Shown piece after piece: positions 1-6,324 of a DNA stretch of 8,464 bases. Source of the DNA: Balneolales bacterium (GTDB lineage Bacteria; Bacteroidota; Rhodothermia; Balneolales; Natronogracilivirgulaceae); assembly GCA_007133875.1 (NCBI GenBank), contig SLLW01000179.1, positions 1 to 8,464 of the forward strand, read 5' to 3'. The notes under the pieces were generated by a model. The model was not told the origin of the DNA and did not search any database. It saw nothing but the letters and a program-made list of their open reading frames with translations. Position 1 is the stretch's first letter, and each line of letters begins with the position of its first letter. Made by a program: the position numbers and the translations under genes.

Positions 1-1179
1 GGTTCCGGAAACCGGGGAGCCGGCGCTGCTGTCAATGCACTTAGCACCGGGGATGGAATAAAATTGGTGGCGATGGCCGATCTTAACGAAGAACGGCTTC
101 AAACCAGCTATAGTCATTTGAATACTCGATTTCAGGGTACCGGAAAAGTAGATGTTCCAGAGGAGCACAAATTTGTCGGTTTTGATGCGTATAAACATGC
201 TATCGAGCTTGCCGATGTGGTACTGCTATGTGCCTATCCCGCATTCCGTCCGCTCCACTTTGAAGAAGCTGTGCGTCAGGGAAAACACGTATTTGCCGAA
301 AAGCCGTTGGCTACTGATATTAAGGGTGTACAGAAGTTTTTTGAGGTTGCAGAAACAGCCCGGCAGAAGAAAATTAATGTGGTTGTAGGACTGCAAAGGC
401 GTTATGAAACCAAATACCGTGAATTAGTAAATCGCGTTCATGATGGAGCAATAGGAGATATTGTCTCCGGACAGGCGTACTGGTTGACTCCTCATGCTTA
501 TTTGCAACCAAAGGAACGCCAGCCGAATGAAAGCGAAATGGAATACCAGATTAATAACTGGTACTATTTTTATTGGTTAAGCGGTGGCCATATTCAGGAT
601 TATAACATTCATAACATGGATGCGGCCAACTGGTTTGTTGGTGAATTTCCTACTACTGCTCAGGGTATGGGAGGGCGCCAGGTACGTAGTGGAAAAAATG
701 CAGGTGACATTTTTGATCACTACTCCATAGAGTTTACTTATCCGAGTGGAGCAATTGTTTCTGCTCAGACCCGCCAGCAACCAGGCACAATGGCCAGGGT
801 TACTGAAAGGCTTCAGGGTACACGTGGATATGTGGAAACTTCTTCTGGAATAATAACCGATCGCAATGGGTCTGATATCTATAGGCATGATGGCGAAGGA
901 GATCCAAATTCATATCAGTTGGAATTAGATAAACTCATTGCATCTGTCAGAAATGGAGGAGTAATTGATGATACCGACCATGGGATTAATAGTACTCTTA
1001 CTACGATTATGGGTCGGATGGCAGCACATTCCGGTCAGATCATCAATCGCGAAGATGCCCTTAATTCAGAGATTAATGTGATGCCGGAAAGGTTTGCCTG
1101 GGACGCGGAACCGCCTGTTAAGCCTGATGAAAACGGGTTTTATCCTACACCAATTCCGGGTCAGACTAAAGTTATATAA
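1..1179 (+). CDS. Gfo/Idh/MocA family NAD(P)-dependent oxidoreductase, 5' end cut by window
   Basis: This is the C-terminal 392 residues of a sugar or polyol dehydrogenase-like protein of the Gfo/Idh/MocA family. The reading frame is open back to base 1, and its first residues, GSGNRGAGAA, are the glycine-rich NAD(P)-binding loop of the Rossmann fold, so only a short N-terminus is missing. Numbering from the fragment start, the family EKP motif is at residues 100-102 (within AEKPLATD), with Lys101 the expected catalytic or cofactor-contacting lysine. A DxxxH motif follows (Asp200 and His204, in QDYNIHNMD), matching the Lys/Asp/His set of inositol dehydrogenase-type enzymes. The rest is the usual C-terminal alpha/beta substrate domain. 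The substrate cannot be read from sequence. Family members with this type of motif are often Tat-exported in Bacteroidota, but the leader lies outside the window. A hydrolase gene follows 147 bases downstream, which suggests a role in processing a released sugar (inference). Confidence 0.9.
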   Translation, partial: GSGNRGAGAAVNALSTGDGIKLVAMADLNEERLQTSYSHLNTRFQGTGKVDVPEEHKFVGFDAYKHAIELADVVLLCAYPAFRPLHFEEAVRQGKHVFAEKPLATDIKGVQKFFEVAETARQKKINVVVGLQRRYETKYRELVNRVHDGAIGDIVSGQAYWLTPHAYLQPKERQPNESEMEYQINNWYYFYWLSGGHIQDYNIHNMDAANWFVGEFPTTAQGMGGRQVRSGKNAGDIFDHYSIEFTYPSGAIVSAQTRQQPGTMARVTERLQGTRGYVETSSGIITDRNGSDIYRHDGEGDPNSYQLELDKLIASVRNGGVIDDTDHGINSTLTTIMGRMAAHSGQIINREDALNSEINVMPERFAWDAEPPVKPDENGFYPTPIPGQTKVI

Positions 1180-1191
1180 GCGAAAGTAATC

Positions 1192-1286
1192 ATAAGCTTC
1201 CCGGAACTTGGGCCATTTGAAACTGGAGGGGGTCACGAAACCGAATTTCTCTGTTTTTGAATGGTCCGAAAATCGGAGAAGCTTAT
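1192..1286. repeat. Long imperfect inverted repeat in the spacer after the oxidoreductase gene
   Basis: The outer arms are a perfect 9-bp inverted pair, ATAAGCTTC at 1192-1200 and GAAGCTTAT at 1278-1286. Pairing continues inward with mismatches, one bulge and some G-T pairs: bases 1201-1219 (containing CCGG and GGCCATT) against 1259-1277 (containing AATGGTCC and TCGG). The arms are about 28 bases each, with about 40 bases between them. As RNA this could fold into a long hairpin in the 3' untranslated region of the oxidoreductase gene or in the leader of the next gene. No T-run follows the second arm, so it is not a standard intrinsic terminator. A small non-autonomous mobile element remnant is another possibility. 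Confidence 0.6.
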
Positions 1287-1290
1287 ACTT

Positions 1291-1318
1291 AAATAAGCAT
1301 AATCAAATAAGCATAATC
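1291..1318. repeat. Perfect 14-bp tandem duplication just upstream of the first GH120 start
   Basis: The 14-base unit AAATAAGCATAATC occurs twice without mismatch (1291-1304 and 1305-1318), directly after the inverted repeat. It ends 8 bases before the ATG at 1327. It therefore lies where a ribosome would bind, and the leader has no Shine-Dalgarno sequence. It could be a slippage product, a paired operator, or an AT-rich translation enhancer; the sequence does not decide. Confidence 0.85.
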
Positions 1319-1326
1319 AAAAATAC

Positions 1327-3222
1327 ATGAACTTTTTTAAAATCAGTCTCCTCTCAGCACTCTTCCTTTATTCCTTTGATGTTCAGGCAAACGAATACCA
1401 TGTTTCTGTAGAAGGAAATGATCAAAATCCAGGTACCGAGTCCCAACCTTTCAGGACGATATCAGCCGCTGCTGAAATAGCTGTAGCAGGTGACACTATT
1501 ACTGTCTATGAGGGTACTTATCGGGAAAAGGTTGTACCACCCAGAGGCGGAACTAATGATCTGAAACGGATACTTTATCGTGCCGCTCCAAACGAACGTG
1601 TCGTAATCAAAGGATCTGAGGTAATCTCCGATTGGCAGCAGGTGGATAACGGCGTTTGGAAAACTACTATAAATAATGATTTTTTCGGTGATTATAATCC
1701 ATATCAGGTTATTGTTGAAGGGGATTGGTATAGTGATGGTGGCCGAACTCATCATACTGGGGAAGTTTATCTGAATGAAAAATCTTTATATGAAATGCCA
1801 TCAATAGAGATGGTAATGAATCCTGAAACCGTGGGAACCAGCATCGATCCGGAAGGTTCCTTATATCAGTGGTATTCAGAAAGTGATCATGAAACAACAA
1901 CTATTTGGGCAAACTTTCATGACTATAACCCAAATGAGGAACTGGTAGAAATCAATGTTCGGAACAGCTGTTTTTATCCGGATCGTCCCGGCATGGACTA
2001 TATTACGGTAAGAGGCTTTCACATGAGCCAGGCAGCCACGCAATGGGCACCACCTACAGCCGAGCAAATCGGCTTGATTGGAACCCACTGGAGCAAGGGC
2101 TGGATCATTGAAGATAATATCCTTAGTAATTCAAAAACGGTCGGTATCACCTTGGGTAAGGACCGGGAAACGGGACAGAATGTGTGGATGAATAATCCAG
2201 TTAAGGATGGAGCTACATCATACAATGAGGTCATTTTCAAAGCTCTTAACAGTGGGTGGTCAAAGGAAAACATTGGCTCCCATATTGTGAGGAATAATAC
2301 CATTTTTAATACGGAACAGGCTGGTATCGTAGGCAGTCTGGGAGCAATTTTTAGCGAAATATCCCATAATCATATTTATGATATATGGACCAAAAGGATG
2401 TTTGGTGGTGCGGAATTGGCCGGATTAAAATTTCATGCTCCTATCGATATGCTTATTAAAAATAATCGAATCAATAACACAGCCATTGGTATCTGGATCG
2501 ACTGGATGGCACAGGGTACACGTATAACCGGAAACCTAATCTATGATAGTGCCATTGATGATTTATTTACGGAGGTTAACCATGGTCCTTATTTGGTAGA
2601 TAATAATATTTTCTTATCTGATGTAGCGATCAGGGATGTGGCACAAGGCGGGGCTTTTGTGCATAATTTGATTGGTGGTAAACTAGAGCATCATCAGGTA
2701 TTGGATCGTTCTACCCCTTATCATCTGCCTCATTCTACCAAAATCGCCGGCGTCTCAAATACCCTTGGTGGTGACAATCGATTTTATAATAACATCTTTA
2801 TCCAGCGTCCGGATGTGACGGTAGATGAAAATCGTTTTTTTGGATTGAATGGATATGAGAGTGCAGAGTTTCCAAATTTTGCCAAAGGAAATGTGTATTA
2901 CTCTGGTGCGAAACCCGGTGATACTGATACGGATTACCTGAACCAGCCACAATTCAATACAGATGTTACACTCAAAGAAGAAGGTGAGGATGTATTCCTG
3001 CATATCAATTTTGATTCCCGCATCTCCACAATGGTGAATCCCCTTGTTACAACCCGGATGCTGGGAACAACGATTATCTCAGATGGCATTTATGTTGATC
3101 TGCATAAAGCTCCATACATCATTAATATGGATTACCTGGGAAATGCCAGGAATGAAGAAAATCCCTCCCCCGGTCCGCTGGAAGATGTTCAGGAAGGAAC
3201 CATGATTTATAAGGTCTGGTAA
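1327..3222 (+). CDS. Secreted GH120 family beta-xylosidase-like glycoside hydrolase (Sec signal peptide)
   Basis: This 631-residue protein matches the GH120 family, whose characterised members are the retaining beta-xylosidases XylC of Thermoanaerobacterium saccharolyticum and XylB of Bifidobacterium adolescentis. They remove xylose from xylo-oligosaccharides. A Sec signal peptide covers residues 1-21 (hydrophobic SLLSALFLYSF, likely cleavage after DVQA). The mature protein opens with YHVSVEGND, typical of right-handed beta-helix enzymes, and residues 211-450 carry GH120 blocks such as WAPPTAEQIGLIG and WSKGWIIE. By comparison with XylC (nucleophile Asp382, acid/base Glu405) the expected pair is Asp392 in IWIDW and Glu416 in FTEVNHG. 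Glu363 sits 29 residues before the nucleophile, the same spacing as XylC Glu353. Total length and the C-terminal KVW ending also fit the family. There is no T9SS tail or lipobox, so a soluble periplasmic location is expected. The ATG at 1327 is chosen because it gives a complete signal peptide. Substrate is inferred from the family. Confidence 0.87.
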   Translation: MNFFKISLLSALFLYSFDVQANEYHVSVEGNDQNPGTESQPFRTISAAAEIAVAGDTITVYEGTYREKVVPPRGGTNDLKRILYRAAPNERVVIKGSEVISDWQQVDNGVWKTTINNDFFGDYNPYQVIVEGDWYSDGGRTHHTGEVYLNEKSLYEMPSIEMVMNPETVGTSIDPEGSLYQWYSESDHETTTIWANFHDYNPNEELVEINVRNSCFYPDRPGMDYITVRGFHMSQAATQWAPPTAEQIGLIGTHWSKGWIIEDNILSNSKTVGITLGKDRETGQNVWMNNPVKDGATSYNEVIFKALNSGWSKENIGSHIVRNNTIFNTEQAGIVGSLGAIFSEISHNHIYDIWTKRMFGGAELAGLKFHAPIDMLIKNNRINNTAIGIWIDWMAQGTRITGNLIYDSAIDDLFTEVNHGPYLVDNNIFLSDVAIRDVAQGGAFVHNLIGGKLEHHQVLDRSTPYHLPHSTKIAGVSNTLGGDNRFYNNIFIQRPDVTVDENRFFGLNGYESAEFPNFAKGNVYYSGAKPGDTDTDYLNQPQFNTDVTLKEEGEDVFLHINFDSRISTMVNPLVTTRMLGTTIISDGIYVDLHKAPYIINMDYLGNARNEENPSPGPLEDVQEGTMIYKVW

Positions 3223-3229
3223 TATGAAG

Positions 3230-3266
3230 AATGGTCGCAAACGACCCGCGACTTTGCGCATCCATT
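3230..3266 (+). other. Stem-loop shortly after the first GH120 stop codon
   Basis: AATGG (3230-3234) pairs with CCATT (3262-3266), and CGCAAA (3236-3241) pairs perfectly with TTTGCG (3253-3258), leaving an 11-base loop and a small internal bulge. It starts 8 bases after the stop codon, where a transcript 3' end structure would be expected. No T-run follows at once, so it is more likely a 3'-end-protecting hairpin or a factor-dependent terminator than a classic intrinsic terminator. Confidence 0.5.
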
Positions 3267-3290
3267 TCAAAATTATTGGTTTCCAAAACC

Positions 3291-3340
3291 GTAATATCTT
3301 AAGGGATTTTTTTTACCATCTCTTCATCTTCAGATATTAC
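3291..3340 (+). other. 13-bp stem-loop enclosing a poly-T loop, upstream of the CotH gene
   Basis: GTAATATCTTAAG (3291-3303) is the inverse complement of CTTCAGATATTAC (3328-3340) except for one mismatched position. The outer nine bases pair perfectly. The loop holds eight T in a row (3307-3314). It lies between the two genes and could be a structured leader of the CotH transcript or an operator. It does not have the stem-then-T-run order of an intrinsic terminator, because the T-run is inside the loop. Confidence 0.55.
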
Positions 3341-3376
3341 AGGTTGTATTAATGAAAACCATCTAATTTCTCTTTG

Positions 3377-3392
3377 GCCGGGTTTTCCCGGC
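3377..3392 (+). other. GC-rich hairpin 16 bases before the CotH start codon
   Basis: GCCGGG (3377-3382) and CCCGGC (3387-3392) form a perfect 6-bp GC stem with a TTTT loop, in an otherwise AT-rich leader. It ends 16 bases before the ATG at 3409, so it would lie next to or within the ribosome footprint and could affect translation initiation. No T-run follows in either direction, so termination is unlikely. Confidence 0.6.
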
Positions 3393-3408
3393 GTTAATAG
3401 TTATCATC

Positions 3409-6030
3409 ATGGTACACAAAATAAAAATGTTAGCAGTGTACCATCTGCTTGCATTTGCTCTTATCACTTCTGTTTCGACCTCATCTGCGTCACAAATAAA
3501 TGATGCCGCACCACCGGCCGAACCGGAATTCTCACGAAATGCCGGCACATTCACGGAACCGTCGTTCGAACTTCGCTTAACGGCAGAGGAAGGTGCCACC
3601 ATCTACTACACCATTAACGGGGACCTTCCCGACTCATCTTCTGCCAGATATTCAGAAGATGATCCAATTTTGATTTCTGGTACAAAAAAGATTCGTGCCC
3701 GGGCTTACCGGCAAACTGACGATGGCAGCAAATTGCCCGGTCCTTCTGCTACCAAAATTTACAGCAGACTGGACCCGGATATCGCTGATTTCGACTCCGA
3801 TCTGCCGTTGGTGATCGTCAGCCAGACAAATAAAACGATGCTCGATAATTGTGATGGTATGGATAATGTCTGGGAGGCGGAATGCAAAAGGACCAATGTG
3901 CATTTTACAGTTATTGAACAAGAAGAAGACGGTCGTGCACGTCTTCTGTCAGACTCGGTTCATTTGCAAAGCCGTACGGAATCCAACTACCGCGGCTCAA
4001 GTTCACTGCAGTTTCCCAAAAAGCAGTTCGGTGTACGACTGATCGACGAGAATGACGAAAACCGCAATGAGCCCATACTGGGCATGCCTTCGGAAAACAA
4101 CTGGATCATGCATGCCCCGTATGATGACAAAACGCTTATGCGTAATGCTGTGGCCTATCGATTGAGTCGGGACATGGGGCGATATGCACCCCGAACCCGG
4201 TTTGTCGAGCTGTTTCTGCACGATGGTGACGGACCGGTCACATCCAGCCATTATCATGGGGTCTACATGCTGGTCGAGCGGATCAAATGGGACAACAATC
4301 GGGTCAACATCACCAAAATCGGTCCGGATGACAACCAGGAACCGGAAATTACCGGTGGCTACATCATTAACTACGATCGTGATACTCATTTCCGGAGTGA
4401 TGAGCGGAATACAGGCTTTGCCCTGGTTCGTCCTCAGGACCGGGATATTACTCCGGAGCAGCGCTCCTGGATTTCCGGCTATATCGGTGATCTTGAACGG
4501 GCACTTTTTGGACCCGACTTTGACGATCCGCAACAGGGCTATGCTGCCTGGATGGACCCGGAATCATTTATCGATCATCATTTGATTACCGAGACGCTCA
4601 AAGAAATCGACGGCTTCCGGTTGAGCACCTATCTGCATAAGGACCGTGGGGGACGATTGGTGATGGGACCGGTCTGGGACTACAACATCAGCCTGGGTAA
4701 CGGGGACTACTTAGACGCTTATAACCCGCAGGGCTGGTATCATGATCATCCGGATATTTCCGGGGGAGCTTATATGAATGGCTGGTATACGCGGCTGTTC
4801 GAAGATCCCGGCTTTGAGGACCGCTACGAAAAACGGTGGTGGGAACTGCGCGAAGGACCCTTTGCCACCGACCACATCGTCGGCCTCATTCGAGACTATG
4901 CCGATCTGCTTGATGAAGCCCAGCATCGAAACTTCGAACGCTGGCAAATTTTGGGTGATCATATCTGGCCCAATTATTTCGTCGGACAAACCTATGACGA
5001 AGAGGTGGAGTACATGGTGGACTGGATTGAGCAGCGATTGAGCTGGATCGATTCTCAAATGGGAACGCCGCCTAAGGGGGCACAATCCCAGCTCCGCTAT
5101 TTCTGGTATTTCGGCGACGAAATGGCCAACAATACCCCGCTCGAGAAGCTGGAGCCTCAGTATGCCCTGATCGACAGCGCCCGCATCCGCTTCAAATCAG
5201 CTCTGGAAGGGTATCCGTTTGAAGAGGAGCATCCGAATTGGCGAAAAGCTTCGATGGAACGCCGTAATCGTCCAACCGATATCAATTACCAACCCGGTGG
5301 GAATTACGGCCGCCCCTTTGACCACAACCGGATGCGTGCCCTGCAGGTCCGTCAGCCATTTACCGGCGACGGTGGTGAAAATATCATAGTGTTTGAAGTC
5401 CCCACCACCGGACTGGAGGATGTCCTGTTCCGCTTTGCAGCCATGGATGAAGCTGCCGCCGATGAACTGATCATCGAATATTCGGTGGATGAAAATGAAA
5501 CATGGACCACCGACGGGCTCGAAGATTCCCGACAGCCACTGACGTTTGAATATCAAAAGTATGAAATTGATTTCAGTGATATCGATGGAGCAGCGGACAA
5601 TCCCGATTTCCGGATCCGAATCAGGTTCGACGGTGACGATATGACAGCAGATAAGGGCAATCGGGTCACGTTCAACAACTTCAGTTTGGGAACGGCAGCC
5701 TCCGAGCCAACTGCTTCCGATGACAATGATCATGCCGGCCAAACCCCACCCGATGATTTCAGGCTTGGGCAAAATTATCCTAATCCCTTCAATCCGGTTA
5801 CAACGATTCCGTTCGCCTTGTCCGATCACGCCCATGTACATATTACCGTATATGATGTAACAGGTAGACAGGTCACGACACTTACTGACCAGGGGTATGA
5901 AAGTGGAACTCACCAGATCACCTTTGATTCCGAACAGCTTGCCAGCGGAATTTATCTGGTTCGTGCCACGATGCTGCCGGAGAATGGAGAGGCACACCAC
6001 TTCACGCAGAAAATCACCTTGATAAAATAG
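3409..6030 (+). CDS. CotH kinase-family protein with chitobiase-like domain and T9SS C-terminal sorting domain
   Basis: This 873-residue multidomain protein is made for export. Residues 1-28 form a Sec signal peptide (basic start, hydrophobic MLAVYHLLAFALI, cleavage near SSAS). Residues 39-120 resemble the chitobiase/beta-hexosaminidase C-terminal (Fn3-associated) domain, with IYYTINGDLPD and IRARAY. Residues 130-550 are a CotH-like kinase fold: YRGSSSLQFPKKQF (194-207, expected nucleotide-binding region), NAVAYRLSR (246-254), GVYMLVERI (284-292), EIDGFRLSTYLH (399-410) and GPVWDYNISLGN (420-431). Asp401 and Asp424 are the likely catalytic and metal-binding aspartates by position. Residues 640-760 look like a beta-sandwich. 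A Pro/Asp/Ser-rich linker follows, then a T9SS type A tail (about 785-873) with QNYPNPFNPVTTIPF, VYDVTGRQV, LASGIYLVRA and a terminal KITLIK. Bacillus CotH is a spore-coat protein kinase; the substrate of non-spore homologues is unknown. Surface display or release is expected. The gene is more GC-rich than both neighbours. Confidence 0.9.
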   Translation: MVHKIKMLAVYHLLAFALITSVSTSSASQINDAAPPAEPEFSRNAGTFTEPSFELRLTAEEGATIYYTINGDLPDSSSARYSEDDPILISGTKKIRARAYRQTDDGSKLPGPSATKIYSRLDPDIADFDSDLPLVIVSQTNKTMLDNCDGMDNVWEAECKRTNVHFTVIEQEEDGRARLLSDSVHLQSRTESNYRGSSSLQFPKKQFGVRLIDENDENRNEPILGMPSENNWIMHAPYDDKTLMRNAVAYRLSRDMGRYAPRTRFVELFLHDGDGPVTSSHYHGVYMLVERIKWDNNRVNITKIGPDDNQEPEITGGYIINYDRDTHFRSDERNTGFALVRPQDRDITPEQRSWISGYIGDLERALFGPDFDDPQQGYAAWMDPESFIDHHLITETLKEIDGFRLSTYLHKDRGGRLVMGPVWDYNISLGNGDYLDAYNPQGWYHDHPDISGGAYMNGWYTRLFEDPGFEDRYEKRWWELREGPFATDHIVGLIRDYADLLDEAQHRNFERWQILGDHIWPNYFVGQTYDEEVEYMVDWIEQRLSWIDSQMGTPPKGAQSQLRYFWYFGDEMANNTPLEKLEPQYALIDSARIRFKSALEGYPFEEEHPNWRKASMERRNRPTDINYQPGGNYGRPFDHNRMRALQVRQPFTGDGGENIIVFEVPTTGLEDVLFRFAAMDEAAADELIIEYSVDENETWTTDGLEDSRQPLTFEYQKYEIDFSDIDGAADNPDFRIRIRFDGDDMTADKGNRVTFNNFSLGTAASEPTASDDNDHAGQTPPDDFRLGQNYPNPFNPVTTIPFALSDHAHVHITVYDVTGRQVTTLTDQGYESGTHQITFDSEQLASGIYLVRATMLPENGEAHHFTQKITLIK

Positions 6031-6133
6031 CCGAAATCACACATTCTTTTTTGGGGAGATATCCTGGTTTGGATTATGGGCAAAGCCGGGCTGCAAAAAA
6101 ACTTCGGGAAACTCTCAAACATAATCGTCACCG

Positions 6134-6146
6134 AAAAGCCGCTTTT
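6134..6146. repeat. Short near-palindrome in the spacer after the CotH gene
   Basis: AAAAGC (6134-6139) and GCTTTT (6141-6146) are perfect inverted arms around a single base. It is too short and too tight for an RNA hairpin. It could be a protein-binding half-site pair or chance. Confidence 0.35.
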
Positions 6147-6171
6147 ACAATGGTTACCCGGTGAATCCTGC

Positions 6172-6185
6172 AGTCAAATTTGACT
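6172..6185. promoter_or_regulatory. Perfect 14-bp palindrome, candidate operator upstream of the second GH120 gene
   Basis: AGTCAAATTTGACT reads identically on both strands and lies 139 bases before the ATG at 6325, within a 294-base gene-free spacer. A full 14-base palindrome with no spacer suits a dimeric transcription factor. I see no second copy in the window, so nothing confirms it beyond symmetry and location. The spacer also holds a TACTG/CAGTA hairpin (6205-6219) and an AT-rich region just before the start; I see no gene in it. Confidence 0.45.
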
Positions 6186-6250
6186 TTTTACTGGATACGA
6201 ATACTACTGCTAAACAGTAATCGAAAAATCCATCAAAAATCTACTATGAC

Positions 6251-6272
6251 CATCTTTTTTTTAATAAAGATG
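6251..6272 (+). other. T-rich stem-loop in the leader of the second GH120 gene
   Basis: CATCTTT (6251-6257) pairs perfectly with AAAGATG (6266-6272) around a loop that continues the T-run. It is a weak 7-bp AT-rich stem, 52 bases before the start codon. It may be a leader structure, but such stems arise readily in AT-rich DNA. Confidence 0.35.
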
Positions 6273-6324
6273 ATTATATATTATTGCAATATTAAGTGTA
6301 ATAGAAAGAATAAATAATCTATAT

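Noticed and set aside
64..1179. Reading the oxidoreductase as a complete gene starting at the TTG at base 64
   Set aside because: The frame is open to base 1 and the upstream residues form the conserved glycine-rich NAD(P) loop, so the gene is cut by the window edge rather than starting at 64.
1..1179. GH109-type NAD-dependent glycosidase as the identity of the first gene
   Set aside because: GH109 proteins share the Rossmann fold, but I do not see their characteristic His-containing motif after the EKP region. The DxxxH motif fits a dehydrogenase better. GH109 is not fully excluded.
1284..1289. TATACT as a -10 promoter box before the first GH120 gene
   Set aside because: The nearest -35-like TTGAAT (1257-1262) is about 21 bases away, too far for a normal spacer. 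The Bacteroidota -7 pattern is absent, and the hexamer overlaps the end of the inverted repeat.
1327..3222. PL6-type alginate or chondroitin lyase, suggested by the N-terminal beta-helix pattern
   Set aside because: The YHVSVEGND opening is shared by many beta-helix enzymes, but the WAPPTAEQIGLIG, WIDW and EVNHG blocks and the Asp/Glu spacing match GH120.
4003..4533. Minus-strand open frame of 176 codons inside the CotH gene
   Set aside because: It is antisense to the conserved CotH core, has no recognisable motif, and has no plausible start context.
5197..6000. Minus-strand open frame of 267 codons inside the CotH gene
   Set aside because: It lies wholly antisense to well-supported coding sequence with clear domain motifs, has no recognisable domain, and such frames are common opposite GC-richer genes.
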